This document shows positions 23,930 through 35,659 of a stretch of 64,000 bases of DNA, one piece after another. The DNA is from Erythrophleum ivorense. Taxonomy: Eukaryota; Streptophyta; Magnoliopsida; Fabales; Fabaceae. The stretch is from the NCBI GenBank assembly GCA_026724425.1, contig JAIUCV010000394.1:186001-250000 (forward strand), read 5' to 3'. The notes beneath the pieces are model-generated. The model was not told the origin of the DNA. It did no database searches and worked only from the letters and a program-made list of their open reading frames with translations. The translations under genes and the position numbers were made by a program. Position 1 is the stretch's first letter. Every line of letters begins with the position of its first letter.

Positions 23930-26900
23930 TCACGGTTTGGCTAGCAGAGAAATTTCAATCTCTTGAAGTGTTTTTCCTTTGGTTTCAATCACGTTCCTCT
24001 TCACAAACATCACCGCCATTAAACAGAACGTTGAGAACATCGAGTATAGCAGCCGAGGACCGAGCTGTTGAAGCAATCTCAGAAAGAGTAAACCCACAAA
24101 GAAATTTATCACCTGAACCAACAATGTTAAGAAGCAACATTATGAACCAAAACATAATCCGTGAGACGAAGAAAAACGGAGAAAGTTTTATTAGTTACCC
24201 AATGCACAGACATGCAGAAAGCCATAGCTTTTGCTCTAATTCGACTTGGGAAGATTTCAGGAAGGAGTAAACCTGGTACTGGTCCAGCTCCTAAGGCGAA
24301 TGTTAGCACAAACCTGTATCAGAAGAGACAATTGTGTTTAGAAAAAATAAAAAAAATACGGAAAAGAAATTTCCGGTTCAACACACACTTACATGAGAGT
24401 GCCGCCGACTGATAAACACAGCGCCGGAAAATGTGGTAAGTACGAACTTGTAGCACCAACTTGAAGTGCCATTGCTACTGCCTATACACATCAAAACAAT
24501 AAGTGGCTTTCCTCAAACATTAACATAGATGAACAGGAAAGAATGCAAACACACAAATAAATGTACAACGCACCATGCCAATAAAACTCCAAAGGAGAAG
24601 AAGCTTTCTTCCTAATTTATCCATCAACACCATCGCAATTAGAGATCCTGATAATCAGAACAGTGTTACAATCCAAGATCCATACAACTGAAAGAACAAA
24701 GTTAAAAACAGTTGAGAAGAAGGCTACTGTACCCAAGAGGTTTGAAATCCCAACGAATATGTTGGCCATGTCAGATGGTACTCCGGCGCTTTTGAAAACG
24801 GTAGAAGAGAAATAAAAAACAGCATTTATACCAGATAGCTGTTGCAAAGCAAACAGGGTTGATCCAATAAAAACAACTGCAAAAGGAACAAGTGAATAAC
24901 AAAGTACTATACAGGAAACAAATAGACACAAGAATACAACAGCTTAGCTGTTTGCGTTTACTTTCTTGGGAGAAAAAGAAAAGAAGAAGAGTTATATACC
25001 TCTTGAATGCCGACCATATAACAGCTCTGACAGGGTCACAACATCTGGCTCATCCGCTTTGTCTAGTTCTAGTTTGTGTAATTCTGCCATTGCTGTTTTC
25101 ACATGAGGCCCTCCGAGCAGCCTCTCAAATTCAGCTTCGGCTTCAGCTATCTTCCCTTGCTGCATAAGATGATCAGAATTTTATTAGCAATGATCACAAA
25201 ATAAATGAAAGAGGAGCACTGGAGAAGTAGTGTAAAACTAAGTGCAGTGTCCAGGCTCAACAATAACAGAACATTGGTGTAAAATTCATAATTCTCTGTA
25301 ATACGTAATGCATTGTAAATTGTGAATTATGAAGCAGACCTTGAATAGCCACTGGGGAGACTCGGCACAGAAGAACATCCCTAGAGCCAGTGCTGCAGCA
25401 GGTATCGTTGATACCCAGAAACAGACACGCCACCTATGTACCATAACGACATAAATGATCAAAACTTATTAAAATATGCTTTAGAGAATCCTACTATAAA
25501 TTGATTCTACTAGAGATTATGATAGATTCTATAAAAGATGAACAAACTTACCAACCAGTGATGTTATGGACTGGGATCCCTATAAACAAGGCTGCCATCA
25601 GTCCCAGACATGTAGCTATCTGTATGAAGCTACCATATGTTCCCCTAACAAAAGCTGGTGATACCTACTCAAAATTTGGGAAAAATTCGTAAGTCAAGCG
25701 GCTCCAAACTTGTGCAGAGTAAGATCCATAGACAGTGCTTTGGACTATTGCGTTGATGATATACCTCTGTCACATAGAGTGCTGCCACAGGTGGCCCAAG
25801 ACCCATGCCAGTCCCAACCAAGAATCTTCCCAAAAGCATGACAGCTAAGCTGTTGCTAACTCCACTGAGAAAAAACAGATTTAAGCATAAGCAGCAAATC
25901 AAACTAATAGTCTAATAGAAACAACGCCAACTCCTGCTAAAGGATCATAACTCTTTTTATAAGATCTACATCAAAGAATACACATGACACATCGGAATAT
26001 ACATTACTGAGTGAGATCAGAATAAATAGGGGAGGCTTGAGAGGTGGTACAATTGTTGAGTGATCGGTGGTTGGTCTTGTGGCCTGAGAGGGCTTGGGAG
26101 AATTTAGAGATCTCTACAACAAACACCCTTGATTATAGGTTATTTGATTTGTTTTACTAGACTTATCTTTAATTTCAACACTGAGTCCTTTCTTTGAGAG
26201 ATAAAGCAGAGAACTGAATTCTGGACCTAACATATTTTACTCTAAAGGAACAAGATAGAAACAGTTGCGTCTGGTAAGTTTTTGGTTAGGTGACAAGAAA
26301 TAGGAACTTTCCACTTATGTACACTAAAAGTCACAGAAATTTGCAGGTATCAATGCTTATCTCTTATGGATAAATGCCAACACTTATAAGCGTACTAACA
26401 TTCCCTGTAGGGCCATTTAGCAAAAAGAATCACACAAGCCAGGAATCTAAAAAAAGATGTTGCTAGGAGACAGGCTACATAACGTATTACAGGTATTGTA
26501 GTAGAAAGAGGAAATTGTGAAAGGGATAAACAAAAAATTTACCTTACAAAAGCACCCAAAATCATAGGCAAAGCACAAAGCTGAAAGGCTCTCCGCCGTC
26601 CAAGTCCATCCGCAGCTCCTCCGCTGAATAAAGATCCGAGAAATGCCCCACCAAGACATACACTAACCACCAAGCCTAGACATATGAAGCAACAGAGATT
26701 ATAAAAAAAAATCAAATGTGGTGATGGCTAACGAATCAATATGCCATGAAAAAAGAAAGCAGAAGCAGTATGTATACCTTCTGCTAATGTATCACCCCTA
26801 AAGCCAAGGTCAGAAGAAATGCTCTCAAGGGGCTCATTCACAACTCTGTAATAGAGAGAAAAGTTAAAAGTTGAAGAAATGAACACAAGTAGTGATACTA

Positions 26901-27292
26901 CTAGGCAGACAAAGATGTACAATCACGAACCCTAAGTGGTAGCCGAATAAGAAAGACGAAATTGTAGCCACCAGAACGTGTGGGAGCGAACACATCCATG
27001 GAGGATTTGTGGTTTCCATTTCCTTGTTCACATCATTCAGCAAAAGACCTGAAATTTTCGAAATTGGAAGATTGAAAAAGACTAGCATCAACACAAATCT
27101 CAAGTTAAGAAAAAACACTGAAAACCCCAACATGTTGCTACTTTTATACGGAATTGGGATTTTACTTTACTGATTATGCATGTTCGTAATCGTACCTGAG
27201 TTTTCTTCGACGTCAACCACTGGTGAATAGTCTCTCGATGACGTCGTTCTCTTATACATCGAGGAGGATGCTTCTCGTTGCAAACCCCACAT
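23930..27292 (-). CDS. pGlcT2: Plastidic glucose transporter 2 (MFS sugar transporter)
   Basis: Thirteen exons: 27196-27292, 26931-27048, 26778-26845, 26543-26675, 25765-25864, 25552-25664, 25340-25433, 25000-25159, 24733-24876, 24574-24647, 24393-24481, 24199-24313, 23930-24112. All junctions are GT-AG and in phase, giving 495 residues, as in the Arabidopsis protein. The start (MWGLQREASS) opens a short N-terminal extension before the first membrane helix, consistent with plastid-envelope targeting. Sugar-porter signatures are present: FLFGYHLG in helix 1, GRRRAF after helix 2, LLGRFLVGTGMGLGPP, the QQLSGINAVFYFS motif of helix 7, DKLGRK, GAGPVPGLLLPEIFPSRIRA, and a PETKG-like ETKGKTLQEIE at the C-terminus. 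It would move glucose across the inner plastid envelope. The gene looks intact. Close homology to pGlcT2 and not SGB1 or pGlcT is judged from recalled sequence. Confidence 0.92.
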
Positions 27293-28328
27293 GCGGCAAC
27301 TATAACGACTGTGTCCCGTTTCCTTATCGATCGTTTGATTTCACTGGAGTTGGATTCAAAATCACAACAAAATTAGAATCCGTTCATCAAAACAGACAAG
27401 CAATCCGAGCTAAATCATCAAAGTTTCCATTTCCGATATTCATCACCAAACGAAAATACGAACAATTAGGGGAAAAATCGAAAGTAGAGAATCGACGAGG
27501 CTTAACATACAGAGAATGTAGTGTGAGGATCGGTGGAAGGTTAGATAAATGAGGTATTAGATGCTTTTTTAGTAATATCTCTCAATAAAGCGAAGCTTCA
27601 AGAGGAAGAAGAGAAGCATCCGTGAGCCGTGATTGCTAAAGTGCGCATGGTTCGATGGAGGAAGACGACAAGGCGGTGTGTTGAGTCATCAAATGAAATC
27701 ATCTTTTCTGCTTTTCTACTCAAAAAAACAAAACCTTTGCGTAAATTAAACGATCGGAGATGTGCACGTGTCACCTCTCTAAAACGCATAAAAGAATGTT
27801 GTTGATTTCTCATTTTTGTCGGTTACATCTGTATTAACAAATTTCAAATGGACAATTTTATTCATAATACATCAAATTTAATTGTTCTACGATTAAAATA
27901 ATAAAAATATATACTCCCTCTCAAATATTAAGGAACAAAGAGAAAGTATATGCTTCTATTATTTAGTTAAATGTTAAATTGACTTTCGATTTTTCCTTTT
28001 TGGCGTTTACAGAAAAAGAAAAAGAAAAAACAAGCAAACGTGGTCACAGATTGTTACTATTTACTTTGTTTTGTTTCTCCAACATCATAGTACTGTATAT
28101 CTTTTTTACCATTTAACAGCTACTAATTAACTTAGCCACCATAAGCAGAAGATCATATTTACAGAGACACTACTAACACACAAAGTTTCCTTGCTTCCTC
28201 TCCTTGGCAACTCTATAAACTAACTCACTCTTAAAAACTTCATAAATCTACAGACTATTAAAAAATTTAAACCCTCTAAATCCACATTTGTTATTGTTGT
28301 TGTTGTTGTTGCTGCCATGACTTTCCCC
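27293..28328. promoter_or_regulatory. Intergenic: pGlcT2 promoter and CAMTA4 3' flank
   Basis: About 1 kb. The first 300 bp on the minus strand is the 5' UTR/promoter of pGlcT2; the last part, near 28260-28328, is the CAMTA4 3' UTR with a GTT/AAC triplet run near 28290. No additional gene is supported. Confidence 0.4.
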
Positions 28329-31300
28329 TCAAGGCAACGAAAACAAATCGTCATCTTCCATATCAGCTATGTCGAACAACCCATCATCCTCATCACCAAC
28401 AGTTCCTAATGTCTCTGTTTTTCCAAGCTCAGCCTACAAAAAAAAGATTCATTCAAGAAAACACATTCATCATTGTTTATAACATTTGATTCATCACTTT
28501 CTCCTAACTTCTAGTTGTTTTATAACTTTGTATTCGTTTCTTGCAAACTTTACACTAACCTTTGTCTGACAGTATCTCTTGAGCACGCGGTGGTATTGCT
28601 GGCGAGCTTCTGGAGAATTAGCCATGGACAGAACACGAGAGAAAGCCTCGTTCACTGCACCGTCTACTTTCTGCTTGCGAAACACCTTGAGAATGTCTTC
28701 GTCTTCACTGTCCTCTCTAGTCTCTACGTCTTGCCTGAAACCTCTTAGCCCAGCACCTTTTCTTCTCCACCTGAGCACAACCTTATCTAATACTCCTACT
28801 GCCCAGCAGATAACCTTGTAATGCTTCCTTATTTGGTAACCTCGAATATGAGCCTGCCCAGAGATTAGAAGAGAGTTAAGAGCAAGAAACGCAAGAAACT
28901 ATCTTCATCTTACTGTAAAGTTGTTAGCATACCTGTATCTTGACAACTTTCTGGCGAAGCGCAAGAAAATCTTTTCGGCCTTTATAGCCGCGGTACTTCT
29001 TCTGAATAGACAAAGCTGCTGAATGGTAGTTCCGGTGATTTCCAAACGCTAGCTTCGACATGGCTGAGATCCCTTCGATATCTGCATAGATCCCATACTC
29101 TTGCAAGCACGCAGCCATAGCTGCTTCTCTCTGTTGACGCTTTCTGAACGAATGTGCGCGGAAAGCTGCCTGGATTCTTGCTGCTGCTTGAGCTGCGTTC
29201 CTCACTGCAGCCAGCGTGTCGTCACTTCCGAGAGGACTTTGTTCTGAGATGGAATTCAGAGTCATCTCTGCTTGCACTTGAGCAGAGTCTCTAGTGTTTT
29301 CGGTTTCTTCGAGTGTGAGCGATGAGAGATGGTTTGTTAACGCCACCTCTGATAGATAACCTGCAAGACCCTTGTGGCCATTAGAGGCAGCTATTGAAGC
29401 TGCTGTTTTACCAGCCGGGTCTTGCGCGCTTGGATCAGTCACTGCTCCAGCTGATGCCCCTGAAGCTATAAGAGCAGCAACCATTTTTTCACTCCCAAAC
29501 CGTGCAGCCCAATGAAGAGCGCTCCACCCGTTTATATCACGAAAGTCCACACTGACTCCATGGCCAAGAATTGGATAGAGTGCCCACTCAAAGCCAAGGC
29601 CTGCAACCATATGAATGATGCCTTGTTCTTGCTTTGACAAAGAACAAGATATCTGATCTTCTTCATCTTGGGATCTTGAAGACAGCCACGCATCTAGCTT
29701 GTCTTTAAGCAGTTCCTGTAGAAGCCAATCAACTGTACTTGATGATGTTGCAGTGCCATCTTTAATCGCTTTTATGACTTGGCTCCATTGATCATCATCA
29801 GCTTTCAGTTTCTTCAACAACTTATCAACGCCTGACTCTAGGTTAGTCTTTCTGTCTGATAGAAGTGTTTGCACAAACTTTACAAGTAATAAAAGCTCTT
29901 CTGGAGTACACCTAGTGCAAGATGTCTCAGGCTTATCACGATACTCAAATTCCCTTATTTGACTACACGAGAGTCGGTCTCCAGAAGTAATGCATACATT
30001 GACTTTTCCAGGGCCACATGGAGGAGCCTCACACCGAATAACCCCTTCTTTGATGATCTCAAAAGGAACTTGAACACTCCCAAACAGGCAAGACCATGTA
30101 CATTCTGTTGGATCACAGAGAAATGATCCAATGATTATCACCTGCATTGTCAAAATGAAATTTCAAAAAAAAGGACATCACCAACATTTGTCCTGACCAG
30201 CTATCAAGTATGGAGTAGATATATGCACTCCCACATAGATCAGAATCTCAATAAACTATAATGAATGCTGTAGGAGACTAGACCTTTGTAGTTTCATTGG
30301 CGTAACCCCACTCTGGTGATATGTCCTTGATAGTGAACTTTTGGTTATCTGCAACTGTCTGTCTCATATCCTGCTCGAGAGGCAGCGCGATTTCCTGTTC
30401 ATCATCCATCATTCTACAGTACTGGCCATTGTTCTCTGGAGCTCCCGGAACAGAAAAACAAGCAGGAACATCAAAAGAACCAAGTTCTTGAGGCAACAAC
30501 AATGTAGCTGAAATTTAAAGACAAGATATCAGGACTGAGAAACATTAAACAAGGAGTGAAGCCTTAACAGTATTCAAGTAGATGACATACATTGCTCTCC
30601 CTGATTGTTGTAACTCCAGTTGGAATCTTCCTGCAATCCAGGTGTGCATCCCTGCTTTCAACAATAAGTAAATAAATTATTTCGTTAGAAACTTTTTTAC
30701 TTTAGCAGATTGAAAAATCTACCCTTCTGACGCTATTAGAGATTAGAAAACCATAATATATATGTGGATGAGTGCTATTCGGTAAAGTCAGCTTTATGAT
30801 TCCTTCTAGTTTTTGTTTCTGCTACCTAATTAACAGAGACAAGATAGTCTTCCTTGCTTGATCCCACATTTCATTTAAGTATACGAGAGAGTTACCTCAG
30901 AGTTAAGAGCTATAGAAGCCTCACATGCCTCCAGCACATCTTTCCAAGATTCAGATTCTTGATCGCCACTCCCTCCTTGACCACCTGTAATAAATCAAAA
31001 TAACCTTCTTCAGTTCTGAGCATAGATAAACATCATAGAGAGACAAACAAGGAAGATAGTATGACAAGACTTCAAGGGCATGCTGAAGTTAAATTGTAGA
31101 TAGTCAATCGAAAACCAGTGCTGTATAACTTTGGCGTACCTGAATCATTCTTTACGAGCATGAGATTGTTAGAATGATATTGGGCTCCAACGTACCCTCC
31201 GTAACATCTCTCTAGTCTGTTATTCTCTGGCCTCTGATGTAGAGTTGCTGGTTGAGCAAGGTGATTGGTGTCCGTAGCATAGTCTATTAAAAACTGGAGA

Positions 31301-32868
31301 CTATCCAAACTTTCGTTTTGAGTGTAGACTGGATCTACAGTATCAGCATTATATTGAGCTCCAACATACCCTCCATAACATCTCTCTAGTTTGCTATTCT
31401 CTGGTCTCTGATGTACAGTTGATGGTTCAGCAATGTGATCCATGTCGTTGCCAAACCCTAAAAACTGGAGACTATCCAAATTTTCCGATTGAGTGTAGAG
31501 TGGATCTACAGTGTGAACATGATCATCTCCAAGACTCAGTTGTTCCTCAAGCCTCTTCAGAGCCTGCCTCCTTTCAAACTCATTAGAACTTGTACTGCCT
31601 CCCGGAGTCTCAACTCCGTTACTCTTAAACACAACGTCAGAGTTAACCTCTGCATTCCCCGCCGGCGAAGTAGATGAATGCTGATGTATGTCAGTAGAGT
31701 CACCAACGTAGTGATTGTAGCTTGCATTCTGTGTCCCGATCGAGCTTGGACTTGAAAAGAGAGTCGTACGATTCGGTGAAAACTGCAACACCTGTCCACT
31801 AGTTTGTTTCCCCTGAAAAGGTTTAAAGCCAAACATAACGTCATACAACGACACTGAAGCTCTGCTTTAAGTAATAACAAATATAGCTTAGCGGAGAAAG
31901 GTCACCTCTTTTCCCTCACTTACATCCCTGTAATGAACAAGGACGATATGTTCGTATACTCTGATATAAACAAAAAAAAAAAGCAAAACTTTATGTTAGA
32001 TAACATTTCATTTTTGAGTAACTTGTATCAAAAGAGAGAGTCTTTATGCAAATAATGAGTAAGATCACACTCACGGATCTAGCATCCAGTAGATACGTCT
32101 CTGGAAAGTAGGGTCTTGCTCTCCATGTGCATAATAACAATTCAAGGCGTCAGCGTTACCCACCTGTTCACAAACACATCAAAAAGGAGTCATTTCACAA
32201 CCATAAGAAACATGTATGAAGTTGCAAAAGACAATATATTGGATACATGTACATTCAAGAAAGCTCCTAAAAGACTGGAATAGTCTTGAACCACTAGCAA
32301 ATTAACATGTAAGAGCCACCAACGCAGCAACAATTTGAAAAGTTAACTATACCTTTAGTCTTTCGTGTGCTTCTGCAATAGCTCTACCATCCTTCTTTCT
32401 CCTCCATTGATGGCCATCCTTACGAAAGAATTTCAGAACCCTTTTGTTGAAAAGCAACAAAGATCCACCTAGGAACAAGAGTTGAGAAAAAAAAAACCAT
32501 TGTACCAAAATCAATTTCGTACATCTCAAACCAAACCCAGTAAAGAAAGCAAAGTCAAACTTACTTGTAGGCTTTTGAGGTGCCTCATTATTTAAGGTAT
32601 ATCTTTCATGATTTTGCAGGATGAAGTGCACTTCAGGCGGTTTCAACCAACGAGTCTTAGCTTCTTGATGCAGAGTACTAAATTCGTATTCTGAAATTAA
32701 CCCCAGAAAGAAAGAAAAAAACGAAAAGCTTTAGCCTTTAAGTCATCGGAAGACAAAAAAAAAAAACTAAAGTTTTAGCCTTTCGTCATCGATATACACA
32801 AATTTTGGAGGCAAAAGGGGAAAATTTGAGAAACCCCATTTTCCGCTAAGAACCTCACCGGATTGCAT
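28329..32868 (-). CDS. CAMTA4: Calmodulin-binding transcription activator 4
   Basis: Twelve coding exons: 32859-32868, 32565-32690, 32353-32468, 32075-32163, 31906-31960, 31140-31812, 30896-30984, 30591-30651, 30284-30507, 28933-30141, 28560-28853, 28329-28433. They join in phase to 1016 residues. CAMTAs are nuclear factors that bind CGCG-type sites and respond to Ca2+/calmodulin in cold and defence signalling. Domains in order: CG-1 DNA-binding domain (about 10-130, with RWLKPPEVHFILQNH, FFRKDGHQWRRKKDGR and YWMLDP-type motifs); TIG domain (about 465-560); ankyrin repeats (about 655-760, 'GWSALHWAARFG'); IQ motifs (IQAAFRAHSFRKR, IQKKYRGYKGR, and one spanning an exon junction); a C-terminal acidic tail ending DDDLFSLP. 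A block of about 60 residues is tandemly duplicated in the linker exon (31140-31812), which I do not recall in the Arabidopsis protein. Confidence 0.93.
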
Positions 32869-33190
32869 AGCGATTCGGTGAATTCCTGAAGAACTGAAGT
32901 AGTAATAATTCAATCAATCTACGTCGCTCGACAGAAACATGAGATCAGTTTGGTCTTCGTTCTTAACCTGTCGGAAGCTGGTTAGTGGATCGTGATCAGG
33001 ATCGTGACCAGAGGCAGAGAGAAGAGAGTCGGTAAAAAGAGTAGGAACGCGAAAGAAGAAGAGAGGATAAAAGTAGGAAAAAAAAACAAGAAGAAGGTGT
33101 AAAAATTTGACTAAGGACTGACCAAGATTCTCTGCGAGGAGCCTTCCGAAAGATAGCCACGAAGATGGATGCAATGCCAGGTAAGGTAAT
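32869..33190. promoter_or_regulatory. CAMTA4 5' leader with probable 5'-UTR and promoter
   Basis: The region upstream of the CAMTA4 ATG on the minus strand, pyrimidine-rich in the transcript sense (TTCTTC/CTTTTTT runs near 33040-33090), as usual for plant 5' UTRs. The exact start site cannot be read from sequence. Confidence 0.35.
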
Positions 33191-34279
33191 AATCATGTGT
33201 GGCCAGTCTCATATTATTGAATCGACACTATTGGTTGATAAAATAATTGATATCCCACGTGGCGAAACCTTGGAATTAATTAAGCCACGTCAATCGCAGC
33301 AATAATTAAAACGGCTACAGAGGCAAACTACGGAATTAGCCCGAGTCTCGTTTTGACTTCAATTTAGAGACTAGAGAGCACGATCGACACAAAAAATCAA
33401 CTTGGCCGTGAAAAACTTTGAGGGTAAAATTGTCAATTAGCTTTAACCATTTTCGTCTGATTGATCAAAAACATTTTTTTTTTCCTTGCCGACGTCTCGT
33501 TGATCAATTATTGATTTTGTATATTTATGGTTTTAGTTGGGATTTCCGGATTGGTTATGAATTAGTACATTCTTTTTGCTTTGTAATTCTAAAACCTAAA
33601 AATGGATTCTACACATTTTTAGGAATAAATTATGCGGTTTTACCTTTTTTGTAACTACACCAAATTGGTTTTAACTTGGAAGTAATATAATAAGAGACAA
33701 TCGTGTTCCAATTCTCTTCTCAAGCTCATCATCAAAGGCATTGCACAGCCGGTGTTATTAAATTTTTCAAATATATATATTGGGATTCTCGATTCATTAG
33801 GGCAAAGGCATTGCACAGCCGGTGTGCGTATCTGAAGCCCAAAAATAAAGAAAAAAACCTAATCAATTACACAGCTGGATAGTCCGAAGCCCAGAAACGT
33901 ATCTCCCGAAACAGGCCCGAGATATGTATCTACTTGCCAGGTGTCACGCGGAGGAAGCACCGCGGGAAAAAACGGGGTAAACATTTTCGCTTCGGTTTCT
34001 CCGTCTTTTTCGACGATTCGAAGAAAGCAACGAATTTCTTTCTTCAATCTTTGATCTCTAAATCCCTTCCTTGTTCGACGTTCTCCTTCAATCTTTGATC
34101 TCTAAGCTTCTTTACCCGCGAAGATTTACACAAATTTTCTCAGATGAAGATTATGTGGAAATGTCTCAAGTTGATTTGATCGTTTTTTCGTTTCTCTTTG
34201 TTTTCGTGTTTTTGATCTGATCTTCTTATTTTATTGGAAACGATGGGATTTTGCCTCTGTCCGTTAGATACACCGGTGA
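33191..34279. other. Intergenic between CAMTA4 and the gypsy element
   Basis: No complete gene. About 33985-34230 on the plus strand looks like a plant 5' UTR (TTTCTTC-rich, a direct repeat of TCAATCTTTGATCTCTAA at 34047 and 34089) followed by a possible splice-donor-like region. It may be the severed 5' end of the HD-Zip pseudogene beyond the gypsy insertion; this is inference. A duplicated GGGCAAAGGCATTGCACAGCCGG-like piece occurs near 33737 and 33803. Confidence 0.4.
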
Positions 34280-34431
34280 TGTAACATCCGTAAACCAATA
34301 TATCGCTTTTGGGAAGCGGTGTCGATCGACACCAGGGGTAGTGTCGGTCGACACCAAAGGTTTAAATCGATTTCGGTTCGATTTGAGTTCCGGTTTGGGC
34401 TGGTTTTTGTGGGAGAAGCCCTAGGTCGCGT

Positions 34432-34437
34432 TATAAA
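34432..34437 (+). promoter_or_regulatory. Putative LTR TATA box
   Basis: TTATAAAGGG follows the GTCGCG stretch and precedes the ATG-free leader exon; the same sequence is at 41252-41257 in the 3' LTR. Copies A and C have a weaker CGAATAAA at this place. Confidence 0.55.
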
Positions 34438-34570
34438 GGGTGTGGCCGTATTGTTTTGTCGTTTTTCGAGTTTTTAGAGGAGAAAAGTGGTGATTTTGGA
34501 GCTTTGTGGTTGCTCCGTGGTGGATTTGTGCTGTTCTTCATCTCTTTCTTCTCTTCAATCCTTTGTCAAG

Positions 34571-35164
34571 GTGAGTGCATGACCGTAGGCTCGCATACAA
34601 GAGGATTTGTGGATGTGGATCATGATTTGGTAGAGTTATGTGGTTTTCGTGTTGTTTTGTGTGATATTCGCGGGTTGAATCGCGTGTGGTGTGTTGATTT
34701 CGTGTTTTGGGTGTTTCTGTGTTGAAAATCGAAGTTGGCGTCGATCTCCTGGATCGGTGTCGATCGACACCAAGCCGGTGTCGGTCGACACCAAACGGGC
34801 AAGGTGTCGATCGACACAGTCCGGTTTAATCCGGTTATCTGGCGGTTTAAGGAATCAATTGGATTAAGTGGTTTAATCCGGTTTAATTGTAATTAAATGG
34901 TTTAATTCGAGAATTAATTAATAATTGGTGAAATTAATTAATTAAGTGATCTAAAAATAATTGTGGGAATCATTTAAGTGTCTAAAAATTATTATTTAAT
35001 TGTGGTAATTATTTAATAATTAAAGTGAAGGATTTAATAATTGTGGTAATTATTAATATTGATGAAAATTGTTAAAATTGTGTAATTGGCCTGTAGGCGG
35101 GGTGATTGCCTCACTAAGTATTTATTAAATACTTATGCATCTCTTTTTCCCTAATGTGATGCAG
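34571..35164 (+). other. Predicted leader intron in LTR copy B
   Basis: Donor CAAG|GTGAGTGC and acceptor GATGCAG|GTA. The exon from the TATA box to the donor has no ATG, so splicing would put the ATG at 35174 first in the mRNA. The same arrangement exists in LTR copies A and C. Confidence 0.55.
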
Positions 35165-35173
35165 GTAGCCGAA

Positions 35174-35278
35174 ATGTTCTTCCGCGGAAAGAGACCGAGA
35201 GAAGAGGATGATGAGATTAGGAACTTGATTTTGGCAATCTTGTTGTGGCTAGCACGGAATTCGTTGTTAGGGTGTTAG
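35174..35278 (+). CDS. Conserved LTR-encoded short ORF, copy B (34 aa)
   Basis: Function unknown; no family recognised. The peptide has a basic head (MFFRGKRPREE), an acidic turn (DDEIRN), a hydrophobic aromatic stretch (LILAILLWLARN) and the ending LGC. It sits between the predicted leader intron and the primer-binding site, upstream of gag, so it would be read first from a full-length transcript. The copy at 57009 is nearly identical up to its earlier stop; the copy at 1317 is much more diverged but keeps the frame. Confidence 0.5.
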   Translation: MFFRGKRPREEDDEIRNLILAILLWLARNSLLGC

Positions 35279-35454
35279 CTTGATTTTAATAATGTAGCAA
35301 ACCTGGTGTTTAGATTGCTAGAATTTATTATTGGTTTTTATCGGTTATTGGTTTATTTGTTGAACTGGTATTTGAGTTATTTAATTATTGATTTCTTTCA
35401 AGAATTTCCGCATTGATAATTAATAAAAAAAAAAAGAGCTTGGTTGTTTCATTT

Positions 35455-35466
35455 TGGTATCAGAGC
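35455..35466 (+). other. Primer-binding site for initiator tRNA-Met
   Basis: TGGTATCAGAGC starts 3 nt after the LTR end; it is the standard complement of the 3' end of plant initiator tRNA-Met. Confidence 0.92.
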
Positions 35467-35659
35467 GAATACGGTTTTAGGACTGGTAGTATTGGATGAA
35501 TTGGACTATGTGTTTAATTGATTATGTGAGATAATCAGTTAGTAGTATAGTCTCATCCTCTCGGTCTTCCAGTTTTCCGCGGTAAGTTGTGTGTTCTATC
35601 TTGTGGTTTGTTTTTTGTTGTCTAGTTGCTCATCTACTGTGCTGTGGTAGTGCAGTGAG

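Larger units (their letters stand above)
34280..35451 (+). repeat. 5' LTR of the gypsy element (copy B)
   Basis: Begins TGTAACATCC and ends TTGGTTGTTTCA. Contains TGTCGATCGACA-type palindromes in the U3 part and in the leader intron, a TATA box at 34432-34437, a leader exon without ATG, an intron at 34571-35164 and a short ORF at 35174-35278. Confidence 0.93.

Noticed and set aside
34456..34725. 89-codon frame in LTR copy B (and 41340-41684 in the 3' LTR)
   Set aside because: It crosses the predicted leader intron donor, starts at a non-ATG codon and is not kept in copies A and C, unlike the short ORF after the acceptor.
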